From NCBI GenBank assembly GCA_963790245.1, contig CAWBNP010000002.1, positions 1,116,001 to 1,180,000 on the forward strand: a DNA stretch of 64,000 bases. Direction: 5' to 3'. Shown piece by piece: positions 23,434 through 31,601 of the stretch. Below the pieces are notes generated by a model. The model saw nothing but the letters and a program-made list of their open reading frames with translations, ran no database searches and was not told where the DNA came from. Source of the DNA: JACCVG01 sp963790245. GTDB taxonomy: Bacteria > Actinomycetota > Thermoleophilia > Solirubrobacterales > Thermoleophilaceae. Position 1 is the stretch's first letter, and the number at the start of each line of letters is the position of its first letter. Position numbers and translations under genes: made by a program.

Positions 23434-25683
23434 CTACCCGTGCCGCGCCGCCGCTACGGCCGCCTGCCCGTAGGAGATACCGCCGTCGTTCGGCGGCAGC
23501 CGCACCGGACGCAGTACCTGGAGCCCGGGTCCGAGAAGCGCCTCGCTCGTTCGCTCCAGCAGCAAGCGGTTCTGGAACACCCCGCCCGACAGGGCGACCG
23601 TGTCGAGACCACTCCCCTCGGCGAGCCTCGTGCACGCAGCAGCGATCCCGGCCGCGAGGCCGTTGTGGAAGCGTGCCGCGATCAGCGCAAGGTCGATCCC
23701 AGCGTCCCGATCGGCGACCAGCTCGCGCAGCAGGGAACGGGGGTCCAGGACGAGCGGCTCGCCGCCACCCAGCTCGAGCCCGTAAGCCGATCGCTCGGCG
23801 AGGTCGGCGGCAGCTTCGAGCTCCGCCGCCGCCTGGCCCTCGTAGCTGACCTCGACACGCAGGCCGAGCAGCGCCGCGACGGCGTCGAACAGGCGGCCGG
23901 CGCTCGAGGTGAGCGGCGAGGCGATGCCGCTCCGGGCGAGCTCGGCGACCTGCGCCCAGCGCGCCGGATCGATTCCCGGCAGCGGTGCCGCCGGCTCCCC
24001 GTAGGCGGCCTCGAGCCAGACGCACGCCATCCGCCACGGCTCGTGGATTGCGCGCTCGCCACCGGGCATCGCGACCGGCAGCAGGTGTCCGGCGCGCTCG
24101 CAGTCGGCGAGGCCGCCGATCAGTAGCTCCCCTCCCCAGACCGTCCCGTCCTCGCCATAACCGGTCCCGTCGAAGACGACACCGATCGCAGGACCGGGCT
24201 CCCCGTGCTCGGCCAGGCAGGCGGCGAAGTGGGCGTGATGATGCTGGACGCCGATCGTCTCCAGTCCGTAGAGCTCGAGCGCGTGCTTGGTGGACAGATA
24301 CTCGGGATGGAGATCGTGGACGACGAGCTCGGGCCGTACGTCGAAGACACGTTGGAAGTGCTCGACCCCCGAGCGGAAGGACGCCAGCGTCTCCCAGTTC
24401 TCGAGATCGCCGATGTGGTGTGAGACCCAGGCACGCCGTCCCTTTGCCACGCAGAACGTGTTCTTCAGCTCGGCGCCGACAGCTAGCAGCGGCCGCTCGC
24501 TCGGAGCCGGTAGTTCGATCGCTCCCGGCACGTATCCGCGCGCGCGGCGGATGACCAGGGGACCCTGGCCGGTAGCCCGCACGACGGAGTCGTCGGTGCG
24601 GATGTGGATCGGCCGATCGTGGACCAGCAACAGGTCGGCGATCGGATCAAGCCGCTCGCGGGCATCCTCGTCCTCGAAGGCGATCGGCTCGTCCGAGCGG
24701 TTGCCGCTCGTCATGACGAGCGGCGCTTCGCCGGCGTGCAGCAGCAGGTGGTGCAGCGGCGTGTAGGGGAGCATCACCCCGAGGTCGCTCGTGCGCGGCG
24801 CCACCGATCGGGCGACCGCCGCGGCGCGGCGGCGGCGCGCGATGACGATCGGGCGCTCACGGCCGACCAGAAGCTGCTCGTCCGCTGGGCCGAGCTCGAC
24901 GAGCGCGCGCGCGGCATCGAGGTCCTGGGCCATCAGCGCGAATGGCCGATCCTCGCGGTGCTTGAGAGCACGCAGCGCCGACACTGCGGCCTCGTCTGTC
25001 GCCACACACGCGAGGTGGTACCCGCCGAGACCCTTGATCGCGAGGATCCGCCCGGCCGCCAGCGCCGTCGACGCGGTGGCGATCGGGTCCCCGGGGCTGC
25101 CGCCGACCAGCCGCACCGAGGGCCCGCAGTCCGCGCACGCGATCGGCTGCGCGTGGAAGCGGCGATCGACGGGGTCCTCGTACTCGGCGCGGCATCGCGC
25201 GCACATCTCGAAGCCGGCCATCGTCGTCAGCGGCCGGTCGTAGGGAACGCCCCGCACGATCGTGAAACGCGGCCCGCAGTTGGTGCAGTTGATGAACGGA
25301 TAGCGGTGGCGACGGTCCGCGGGGTCGAATAGCTCGCGCAGGCAGTCCTCACAGGTCGCGCTGTCGGGGGCGACGAGCGCATCGGGGATGCCGCCAGGCG
25401 GGCTGGCGCGGATTTCGAAAGCCGCATCGCCGAGCGGGGAGCGCCGCTCGGTCGAGACGGACTCGATCGCCGCCAGCGGCGGGGCCTCGGCCGGCAGCCG
25501 ATCCAGAAAGACAGCGACCACCGGATCGGGGCCCTCGACCTCCAGCAGCACGCCGTGCTCGTCGTTGAGCACCCAGCCCGACAGCCCCAGACCGCCCGCG
25601 AGTTTGAACACGAACGGCCGGAAGCCGACGCCCTGCACCGTCCCCTCGACGCGCGCACGGACGCGCACGCGGTCAGCCCGCAA
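23434..25683 (-). CDS. hypF: carbamoyltransferase HypF (hydrogenase maturation)
   Basis: 749-residue HypF, which makes the thiocarboxamide on HypE that becomes the CN ligands of the NiFe site. Order of domains: acylphosphatase ('VEGTVQGVGFRPFV', residues ~12-25), two zinc fingers ('CEDC...CTNCGPRF' and 'CARC...CADCGPSV', ~110-190), YrdC-like domain ('AIKGLGGYHLAC'), and Kae1-like carbamoyltransferase domain ('VQHHHAHFAACLAEHG', 'GVVFDGTGYGEDG', 'VALSGGVFQNRLL'). Length is normal. The start is TTG overlapping the SIS gene by 11 nt, or possibly a GTG 15 nt inside. It is the last gene of the hydrogenase operon. Confidence 0.95.
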   Translation of the reverse strand: MRADRVRVRARVEGTVQGVGFRPFVFKLAGGLGLSGWVLNDEHGVLLEVEGPDPVVAVFLDRLPAEAPPLAAIESVSTERRSPLGDAAFEIRASPPGGIPDALVAPDSATCEDCLRELFDPADRRHRYPFINCTNCGPRFTIVRGVPYDRPLTTMAGFEMCARCRAEYEDPVDRRFHAQPIACADCGPSVRLVGGSPGDPIATASTALAAGRILAIKGLGGYHLACVATDEAAVSALRALKHREDRPFALMAQDLDAARALVELGPADEQLLVGRERPIVIARRRRAAAVARSVAPRTSDLGVMLPYTPLHHLLLHAGEAPLVMTSGNRSDEPIAFEDEDARERLDPIADLLLVHDRPIHIRTDDSVVRATGQGPLVIRRARGYVPGAIELPAPSERPLLAVGAELKNTFCVAKGRRAWVSHHIGDLENWETLASFRSGVEHFQRVFDVRPELVVHDLHPEYLSTKHALELYGLETIGVQHHHAHFAACLAEHGEPGPAIGVVFDGTGYGEDGTVWGGELLIGGLADCERAGHLLPVAMPGGERAIHEPWRMACVWLEAAYGEPAAPLPGIDPARWAQVAELARSGIASPLTSSAGRLFDAVAALLGLRVEVSYEGQAAAELEAAADLAERSAYGLELGGGEPLVLDPRSLLRELVADRDAGIDLALIAARFHNGLAAGIAAACTRLAEGSGLDTVALSGGVFQNRLLLERTSEALLGPGLQVLRPVRLPPNDGGISYGQAAVAAARHG

Positions 25684-26872
25684 GCTCGGTTAGCTCCCTG
25701 AGCGCGTGGTAGGCGGTCGCCTGCGCCTCCTGGATGCGCGGGATGTTCTCCGATTCGATTACCAGGACGTGGTCGGCGAGCTGCTCGGCGAGGATCCGCC
25801 CGCCGTCGTAGCCGACCATCGCAACTGTCACGAGCTCACTGCGGCGTGCCTCGGCGAGCGCCTCGATCACGTTCTCGGACCCACCGCTCGTGGAGAGCGC
25901 GAGCAGCGCGTCGCCGGGCCGTCCGTAGGCGATCACCTGGCGAGCGAAGATCGCCGCCGGGCCAACGTCATTGGCGATCGCGGTGATGATCGCAGCGTCC
26001 TCGGTGAGGTCGATCGCGCGCCGCGCCGGCCAGCCCTGAGGTGCGCCGCGAAAGTCGGCGACAAGATCGATCGCGTCGGTCGCGGAGCCCCCGTTGCCGA
26101 GCACGAGCAGGGTCCCGCCGCCCTCGAACGCCGCGCGCAGGGCGGCTGCCGCAGCCTCGAGCACGGGCCGCCCGTCGAGCAGCACCCGCTCGCGCAGCTT
26201 GCCGATCTCCTCCGCCTTCAGCAACACCGAGCGGCGGACGTCTTCGAGCACCGCATCGAGATCGTCCTGGCTCTCGGCGAGGAACGGATAGAGGAAGCTC
26301 GACGCCCCACTGTCGTGGGTGCGGCGCCGGTCTCGGCCGCCGAGCAGGCCGCGATGGTCGAAGAAGACGTGGCAGAGCTCCCAGAGCAGGTGATAGGCGG
26401 TCTCGGCGATCTCCTGGTCGACGAACGGATCGCCCGTTGCCGGTGCCAGCTCGTGCTCTGCGCCCGCACCTGCATCGAACGCGATGCTCAGACAGCCGCG
26501 GCCGCGCGCGATCGCGAGGGCAGCAACTGTTGCGGGCTCGGCGTCGTGCGCGATCACGATGTCGTCGGCCTCCGCGACCAGCTCGACCTGCCTCGTGATC
26601 TCCCCGCCTTCGAGCGTCAGACCGATCGCGGGCAAGGCCCGCTTGCCGACGATCACGGGGTGGACGAACTCGACGGCGACGTGGCGGACATCAGAGCGCG
26701 ACTGGGGCGTGACGCCGAGTGCGATCAGCCGGCCGCCGCGCGCGAACCGCTCGGCCATCTCGTGGCAGAGCCGTGCCAGCCGCTCGGCGTGCGCGTCGAA
26801 GAACCCACCGCTGCTGCGCAGACGCAGGTCGAGCAGCTCGTCGAACCGACCCGCTACGCGGTCGCTAAGCAG
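25673..26872 (-). CDS. double-SIS-domain sugar isomerase-like protein of hydrogenase cluster
   Basis: About 400 residues made of two SIS (phosphosugar-binding) domains. The second is clearly GmhA-like: 'LLVLGNGGSATDAIDLVADF', 'AIANDVGPAAIFARQV', 'LLALSTSGGSENVIEAL'. The first is degenerate ('GGRLIALGVTPQSRSDVRHVAVEF') and lacks the Ser-rich loop. A SIS/phosphoheptose-isomerase-like gene is reported in actinobacterial group 1h hydrogenase clusters, but its role is unknown. The start is problematic: no ATG, GTG or TTG lies near the HypB end. I give a CTG at 26872; the frame is open to an ATG at 26965 well inside hypB. It overlaps hypB and hypF. Confidence 0.75.
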   Translation of the reverse strand: MLSDRVAGRFDELLDLRLRSSGGFFDAHAERLARLCHEMAERFARGGRLIALGVTPQSRSDVRHVAVEFVHPVIVGKRALPAIGLTLEGGEITRQVELVAEADDIVIAHDAEPATVAALAIARGRGCLSIAFDAGAGAEHELAPATGDPFVDQEIAETAYHLLWELCHVFFDHRGLLGGRDRRRTHDSGASSFLYPFLAESQDDLDAVLEDVRRSVLLKAEEIGKLRERVLLDGRPVLEAAAAALRAAFEGGGTLLVLGNGGSATDAIDLVADFRGAPQGWPARRAIDLTEDAAIITAIANDVGPAAIFARQVIAYGRPGDALLALSTSGGSENVIEALAEARRSELVTVAMVGYDGGRILAEQLADHVLVIESENIPRIQEAQATAYHALRELTELAG

Positions 26873-27551
26873 CGCTGAGCACCCGTCCCGCGACCTCCGC
26901 GAGCCAATCGGCGAACTGATCGACCCCCTCTCCGGTTTTCGCGCTGACAAGCAGACAGCGGGCATCGGGGTTGACCTGCCCGACGTTGGCCACCAGCCGG
27001 TCGACGTCGAGATCGAGGTGCGGCAGCAGGTCGATCTTGTTGATCACGACCAGCTCACAGGCGCGGAACATGAGCGGGTACTTGAGCGGCTTCTCGACAC
27101 CCTCCGTGACGCTCGCGACCATGGCGCGCGCGTCCTCGCCGATTCGGAATTCGGCCGGGCAGACGAGGTTGCCGACGTTCTCGACGAGCAGCAGGTCGAT
27201 GTCTGAGAGCGGTAGCGACGGCAGCGCGCTGCGCACCATGTTCGCGTCGAGATGGCACTCTCCGCCAAATCCGTTACCAGTGTTGAGCTGGGTCACGGGG
27301 ATGTGGAGCAGTGAGAGCCGATCTGCGTCGAAGGAGCCCTGCACGTCGCCCTCGAGCACCCCTGCGCGCAACTCGCCGAGCCCGTCGCCACCGAGGACCC
27401 GTTCGAGCAGGGTCGTCTTGCCGGCGCCCGGCGAGCTCATCAGATTCACCACGCGGACTTCCTCACGATCGAAATCGGAGCGGTTGGCTGCCGCGATCGT
27501 CGTATTCGCGTCGAGCGCGTCGCTGGCGACGGTCACCTTTGTGCGATGCAT
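26865..27551 (-). CDS. hypB: HypB GTPase, nickel insertion
   Basis: 228-residue HypB, the GTPase that helps load nickel into the hydrogenase large subunit. It has the P-loop 'LMSSPGAGKTTLLERVL', 'GDVQGSFDADRL', the zinc/nickel region 'GGECHLDANMV' and 'VENVGNLVCPAEF', and 'INKIDLLPHL'. There is no N-terminal CxxCGC motif and no His-rich stretch, so it lacks the high-affinity nickel store of some HypB proteins and may depend on HypA. Start: the ATG preceded by GGAGGA. It overlaps hypA by 19 nt, and the next gene begins at its stop. Confidence 0.93.
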   Translation of the reverse strand: MHRTKVTVASDALDANTTIAAANRSDFDREEVRVVNLMSSPGAGKTTLLERVLGGDGLGELRAGVLEGDVQGSFDADRLSLLHIPVTQLNTGNGFGGECHLDANMVRSALPSLPLSDIDLLLVENVGNLVCPAEFRIGEDARAMVASVTEGVEKPLKYPLMFRACELVVINKIDLLPHLDLDVDRLVANVGQVNPDARCLLVSAKTGEGVDQFADWLAEVAGRVLSAA

Positions 27552-27889
27552 GCGTCCTCCTTGTCTTCGACGACGATTGACTCGACCTCGAACTCCTCGC
27601 CTGCCACCGCGCGCCCGGTGCCTCCACAGGCGCAGACAAAGACCGGGAGGTCGAGCTCCCATTCCTTTGCGCACGACTCGCAGCGCGCCCGCCCCGCGAT
27701 CATCGTGTGGCGCAACTCGGCGCCCTCGCAGAGCGTGTCGCGCGCGACGATCCCCCAATAGAAGTCGAGCGAGTCGGGAACGACCTGGCGCAGCGCGCCG
27801 ATCGTCATCTCCACAGCGGTCACGCGCCGGCCCGCGGCGTGCTTGAGGACCGTGCCGAGGATCGCCTCGCTCAGGGAGAGCTCGTGCAA
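27533..27889 (-). CDS. hypA: HypA nickel metallochaperone
   Basis: 118-residue HypA. It begins 'LHELSLSEAILG', where TTG replaces the usual ATG and His2 (nickel ligand) follows, with GGAG 7 nt upstream. The zinc finger is 'CESCAKEWEL' plus 'VFVCACGGTG'. Length is normal. It should hand Ni2+ to the large subunit together with HypB, whose gene overlaps its 3' end. Its own start lies inside the end of the protease gene. Confidence 0.92.
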   Translation of the reverse strand: MHELSLSEAILGTVLKHAAGRRVTAVEMTIGALRQVVPDSLDFYWGIVARDTLCEGAELRHTMIAGRARCESCAKEWELDLPVFVCACGGTGRAVAGEEFEVESIVVEDKEDACIAQR

Positions 27890-28422
27890 CGCAGCTCCTC
27901 GACGGTCTTCATGACGAGCGCGACCGCGTCGTCGATCGCCGCCGCGACCTCGTCCGAGAGCCCGAAACCCATCTCGTCGATCTGGGCGGGTTCGCAGGAG
28001 ACGACGACGACCTTGCCGGGCCATCCGTTGACCGCCTTGATGAAGCGCAGGACGGTGCGCGGGTTCATGTCGTGTGGGTCGAGCAGTTCGCCGTCCTCGA
28101 TCGGTCCCGCGAACTCCTCCTCGTCGGGTTCCATCACATACAGCGTTCCCGGTGCCTCCCCCTGGGTGCCCGCGTCGACGATCACGAGCGCGTGGTAGCC
28201 GCGCATCACCTCGTAGGCGAGGTCGAGCCCGCCGGTGCCGAAGTCGTGAACGCTGACTCCAGGCGGTAGCTCGCCCGCCTCGATCCGTCGCGCGACCTCA
28301 GGGCCGAACCCGTCGTCGGCGAGGAAGGCGTTGCCGATTCCCGCGATCAGGATCTGGGCTTCGGGCACGCGCGGGGAGACGAGTTCCTCGTTCGGATCGA
28401 TCTCCGGCAGGTTCGAGGTCAC
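27871..28422 (-). CDS. [NiFe] hydrogenase maturation endopeptidase
   Basis: 183-residue HyaD/HycI-type protease that removes the C-terminal peptide of the large subunit after nickel insertion. 'ILIAGIGNAFLADDGFGPEV' carries the first nickel-sensing acid residue; 'HDFGTGGLDLAY' and 'DAGTQ' follow; 'DPHDMNPRTVL' carries the conserved His. The ~20-residue N-terminal extension before the first strand is longer than usual. The start is GTG overlapping the previous stop. Its substrate should be the large subunit of this operon, which keeps a cleavable tail. Confidence 0.9.
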   Translation of the reverse strand: MTSNLPEIDPNEELVSPRVPEAQILIAGIGNAFLADDGFGPEVARRIEAGELPPGVSVHDFGTGGLDLAYEVMRGYHALVIVDAGTQGEAPGTLYVMEPDEEEFAGPIEDGELLDPHDMNPRTVLRFIKAVNGWPGKVVVVSCEPAQIDEMGFGLSDEVAAAIDDAVALVMKTVEELRCTSSP

Positions 28423-29474
28423 GGGCGCAGTTCCACCTCCTTGGGCTTGAAGAACATGTAGCGGCCGCTCGAGCGCATCACGTCGGCGCCGGGATCGTCG
28501 TCGATCGTCACCGCGAGATGAACACCCTCCTCGACATCGACGTAGATCCGCTCGATCGTCGCCGAGCGACCATTGAGCATCATGTCGTGTGGATCCCCCC
28601 CGGTGCCCAGCCGCAGGATGACCTTGCCGCCCTTCTGGAAGGTCCGGCCGTCGATCTCGATCTCGTGCTCGCCCGGCATGTTCATCGGCTCGGGCGAGGG
28701 CGTCATGACCGCATGCAGCTTGAAGATGTCCTCCGGGGTGGCGGCGGCCGCGCGCGCGATCATCTCGCGCACCGCGGGATCCTGGTCCTCGATCGACTCG
28801 AGCTCGCCGTCGCTCAGGGTCTGGACGTGGAGCAGCAGGGCCTCCTCGATCTCGGTGCTGTCGAACAGGCCGCCGTTGCTCTGCGGTGCGAGCTGCGGAT
28901 GATCGGGGAGCACGATCGCGGCGCCGAGGATCGCGCGGTCATCCTCGGAGGCGAGCACCGGGAAGGAGTTGACGTTCTCGCCGGGCGCTTCGAGCGGCGA
29001 GATGAACCGGCCTTCGGCGAGCCGCACAACCACGTGGGTCGAGAGCAGCGCCGAGCCGAGTGCGGTCGCGCGGTCGGCGTCGGGCACGTCGAAAGGCGTC
29101 AGGTTGTGGACGCACATTCGCACGCGATCGCCGTCGCGGCGCAGCCTCACCCGACCCTGTAGCTCGCCGAAGTCGAACTCCTGGCTGCCCGGCTGGTCAA
29201 CGTCGATCCGCCGCGGAACGGCCTGGTGACGGTCTCCCGCGGCTTGCAGAAAGCGGACTTCGCCGCTCAGCGGCGCGTCCGCCGGCGCATCGACGCGGCA
29301 GTCGATCCGCAGGTGGTCGAAAGTCGAATCGCCGCCAGCGGCATAAGCGGTCGGGTAGATGATCCCGAACGGCGTCGGCGTCGCGTTCTTGGTCGCCGCG
29401 GGCGTGTAGGGGTAGAGCGCGTAGCCCTCGTAGAGCAACGAGGTGACGAGTTCTTCGAGCTTGGGATCCTTCAT
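28419..29474 (-). CDS. uncharacterised hydrogenase-cluster protein, 351 aa
   Basis: 351-residue soluble protein with no signal peptide or clear membrane segment. I do not recognise a named domain. Its composition and pattern (many short hydrophobic strands, acidic loops, 'GYALYPYTPAATKNATPTPFG' near residue 22, a central 'PFDVPDADRATALGSALLSTH' and a C-terminal 'RYMFFKPKEVELRP') suggest an all-beta or mixed fold. The start is the ATG at 29474; the longer open frame upstream is the antisense/alternate frame of the neighbour. It sits between the subunit genes and the protease gene, so it probably acts in assembly or electron transfer of the group 1h enzyme. Confidence 0.78.
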   Translation of the reverse strand: MKDPKLEELVTSLLYEGYALYPYTPAATKNATPTPFGIIYPTAYAAGGDSTFDHLRIDCRVDAPADAPLSGEVRFLQAAGDRHQAVPRRIDVDQPGSQEFDFGELQGRVRLRRDGDRVRMCVHNLTPFDVPDADRATALGSALLSTHVVVRLAEGRFISPLEAPGENVNSFPVLASEDDRAILGAAIVLPDHPQLAPQSNGGLFDSTEIEEALLLHVQTLSDGELESIEDQDPAVREMIARAAAATPEDIFKLHAVMTPSPEPMNMPGEHEIEIDGRTFQKGGKVILRLGTGGDPHDMMLNGRSATIERIYVDVEEGVHLAVTIDDDPGADVMRSSGRYMFFKPKEVELRP

Positions 29475-29481
29475 CAGCTCT

Positions 29482-30132
29482 CTAGACCTCGGCCCTGGCG
29501 GCTTCCAGCAGTTCGTGTACGGCGGCCTCCAGGGACGGCAGACCACGCGCCACGCGGAAGGCGCGCAGCTCCTCGAGCGTTGCTTCGCCGAGCCGCATCA
29601 CTCCGCCCTCCGGATAGTGCAGCGCGATCGTCTGCCGCCAGGTCTCGATCGGAAGCTCGAACTTCGCCTCCGAGGTCCAGGCAAGCTGGGTGATCTGCAG
29701 CCGGTCGGTTTCGCCGCGGTACATGACGGTCCCGCTGAAGTGGAAGGTCAGTGGGACCTTGCCGCCCTGGACCGCCGAGAAATATTTGACCGCCGCGATC
29801 TCGGCGTCGATCGTCAGCGGCACACGGATGTCGAAGCGCACCGAATCGGCAAAGCCCTGGACGAGATGCTCCTCGCGCGTCCAGAGGACACCGCGAGCGG
29901 TGTCGCCCCAGCGCTCGGGCTCGCCGAAGATCTCGCGCAGCCGCTCGCGCGTCTCCTCGCTGTAGGTCCGCTGAGCGGCCTCGATCTGGATCTGGGCCGT
30001 CAGCACGATTGCGTAGACCTCTCGCCCGGAGGTGTTGTTGGCCCGCATCTTGAACGCCAGCGTCGGGACCGCGGCACGGCGCACCGGCTCGGCGCCCAGG
30101 ACCCAGAAGTCCGGCTCGGGCAGGCCGGTCAA
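29482..30132 (-). CDS. uncharacterised hydrogenase-cluster protein, probable DUF6084 family
   Basis: 216-residue soluble protein from a TTG start overlapping the previous stop by 4 nt. It looks like the DUF6084 family that accompanies actinobacterial hydrogenase genes; the number is from memory. Visible features: 'PVRRAAVPTLAFKMRANNTSG' near the N-terminus, a beta-rich middle, 'FHFSGTVMYRG', and a helical C-terminus. No cysteines or metal motif are seen. Function unknown. The next gene starts 7 nt after its stop. Confidence 0.75.
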   Translation of the reverse strand: MTGLPEPDFWVLGAEPVRRAAVPTLAFKMRANNTSGREVYAIVLTAQIQIEAAQRTYSEETRERLREIFGEPERWGDTARGVLWTREEHLVQGFADSVRFDIRVPLTIDAEIAAVKYFSAVQGGKVPLTFHFSGTVMYRGETDRLQITQLAWTSEAKFELPIETWRQTIALHYPEGGVMRLGEATLEELRAFRVARGLPSLEAAVHELLEAARAEV

Positions 30133-30764
30133 GCGCGCGCCTGGAGCTGCTCGAAGAACCCTGCGATGACGCGCTCGACGGCCGGGCCCCCTGAGAGCCC
30201 CTGCCAGTTGGCCTTGATCAGGCCGACGAGCTTGTAGGCCTCATCAGTCGGCGCGATCACATGCTGGGGCGGCTTGGCCCGTCGATTGACGAGCAACGTC
30301 TCGGCGTCGGCCTCGAGCGTCTCGAGCACGGGGTTGATCCTGGTCAGCTCGTCCCAGGCGCCGAGGTCGAGCTCGGACTCCGTGGCGCCGGCCGGACTCG
30401 GATACATCGCGACCACGTTCCCGCTGCCGCGGATGAAGAACGCGAGCCCGATCGGGATGCTGAACCGCGCCCAGATCTCATCCGGCAGGACGAACTCATC
30501 GAGCCAGAGCACGCGGTTGCCGGTCGGGCGGTACTCGGCGTCGCCCGAACGCAGCGCCCAGCAACTCTCACACGCGCAGACCATGTGGCGGTCCTCGAGG
30601 TTGAGCAGGTGGCGGTGGTCCTCGGGCATCGAGGTCCCGCAGATGTCGCAGGCCGCCTCGAGCGGCTCGGGCCCATCCGGCATCTCGCGCGCCGACAGAC
30701 GCTTGAGCGCACCGATCGCCCGGGCGCGGCTGACCTCCGGGGCAGTCATGGGCTGGTCAGGCAT
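30129..30764 (-). CDS. uncharacterised hydrogenase-cluster protein, probable DUF5947 family
   Basis: About 211 residues. The N-terminal third carries a zinc-ribbon-like pair, 'EAACDICGTSMPEDH' and 'HMVCACESCWAL' (CxxC plus CxCxxC), which could bind zinc or an iron-sulfur cluster. The remainder is a predicted alpha/beta domain. Similar proteins (probably DUF5947) occur in actinobacterial 1h hydrogenase clusters; function unknown. Two starts are possible, ATG at 30764 (8-nt overlap with the previous gene) or ATG at 30749. The Cys-rich ribbon makes it a candidate for electron transfer or assembly. Confidence 0.75.
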   Translation of the reverse strand: MPDQPMTAPEVSRARAIGALKRLSAREMPDGPEPLEAACDICGTSMPEDHRHLLNLEDRHMVCACESCWALRSGDAEYRPTGNRVLWLDEFVLPDEIWARFSIPIGLAFFIRGSGNVVAMYPSPAGATESELDLGAWDELTRINPVLETLEADAETLLVNRRAKPPQHVIAPTDEAYKLVGLIKANWQGLSGGPAVERVIAGFFEQLQARA

Positions 30765-31332
30765 GCAGCGCCACGCGCGCGACCGATCCGTTCTCACGCA
30801 GGAGCGGCACGGGCGCGAGCTGGATTCGATCGTCGTCGAGTGATCGTCCGGCGCGCGGCAGGAAGAACCGTCGCTCGCAGCTCGGGCAGGCCAGGACGCC
30901 CTCGCTGAGCGTGCTCGTACTGAGCGGAGCCTGGCAACCGGCGCAGGAGTCGTGGTAGGCGAGCAGCTCCCCGTCGACGTTGGCCACCACCAGCGCCTCG
31001 CCGTCGACCGTGAAAGCGCCGAGCGCTCCGGGCACGACATCGGTGGCGCCGTCGAGGTCCTGCCAGCCGGTCACCTTCGGAGGCGCGGGCGCTCCACCAT
31101 TCATCATCACCATCGGCAGGCCGACCCCCGTGAGCGCCGGGCCGGCTTCGGCGACAACCCCTTCGACCTCGATGCCGAGCAGATCGGGGGCAGCCTCCTC
31201 CAGCGCCTTCTCGACCGCGAGCTCGAGCGTCGAGGCCGACGCCGCGCAGCCGTCGCAGCTTCCGTCGAGCCGCAGGCGGGCGATCCCGTCCTCGATGCCC
31301 AGCAGCTCAACTCCTCCCCCGTGTGACTTCAT
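30757..31332 (-). CDS. NifU-C domain plus Rieske-like domain (3' part of frameshifted gene)
   Basis: 191 residues as annotated from an internal ATG. NifU-like scaffold domain first: 'KSHGGGVELLGIEDG' and 'DGSCDGCAASASTLELAVE' (CxxC). A Rieske-type domain follows, with 'CAGCQAPL' and 'CPSCERRFFL'. Related proteins normally read through '..LDEVRPYLKSHGG..'. Here the bases before the ATG do encode LDEVRPY in frame, but no start codon precedes them. They belong to the continuation of the upstream 90-residue ORF in another frame. This is therefore probably the 3' half of one gene broken at a G6 run, or one made by frameshifting. Role: Fe-S supply or electron relay for the hydrogenase. Confidence 0.82.
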   Translation of the reverse strand: MKSHGGGVELLGIEDGIARLRLDGSCDGCAASASTLELAVEKALEEAAPDLLGIEVEGVVAEAGPALTGVGLPMVMMNGGAPAPPKVTGWQDLDGATDVVPGALGAFTVDGEALVVANVDGELLAYHDSCAGCQAPLSTSTLSEGVLACPSCERRFFLPRAGRSLDDDRIQLAPVPLLRENGSVARVALHA

Positions 31333-31601
31333 GTAGGGCCTGACCTCGTCGAGCCCCCCTGGACCCGTTGCTCGAGCGGCACCGGGTGGAGGTCGTGGAT
31401 CAGGAGCAGCGAAGCAACCAGATCGTCCTCGGCGAGCGCGATCCGCGTCCCCTCGTCGAGGGGCACCAGCACACGCCGAAGCCCCTCCCCGTACATCTCG
31501 AGCATCGTCGCGACCAGCTCGTCGGCCGCCCGGCTGATCGCCGGGTCGGCCGATGCCTCGATCTGGGCACTGAGCTGCCCGATTCGCTCGATCAGCGTCA
31601 C
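31329..31601 (-). CDS. N-terminal part of NifU-Rieske protein (frameshifted)
   Basis: 90 residues from a GTG overlapping the large-subunit stop (GTGA). The helical sequence 'AADELVATMLEMYGEGLRR' and 'DDLVASLLLIHDLHPVPLEQR' is what normally precedes the NifU-C domain in the long NifU-Rieske proteins of this cluster. After 'LEQRVQGG' the frame runs into a short nonsense tail and stops at the ATG of the next ORF. Adding one G to the six-G run (31354-31359, C on the plus strand) would join the two frames seamlessly. Confidence 0.75.
   Translation of the reverse strand: MTLIERIGQLSAQIEASADPAISRAADELVATMLEMYGEGLRRVLVPLDEGTRIALAEDDLVASLLLIHDLHPVPLEQRVQGGSTRSGPT
31354..31359 (-). other. homopolymer frameshift site in NifU-Rieske gene
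   Basis: Six G on the minus strand. One extra G gives a continuous frame reading Q-G-G-L-D-E-V-R-P-Y-M-K-S-H, which matches the family. This is an assembly/sequencing error, a true mutation, or a -1 slippage site. Confidence 0.7.
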
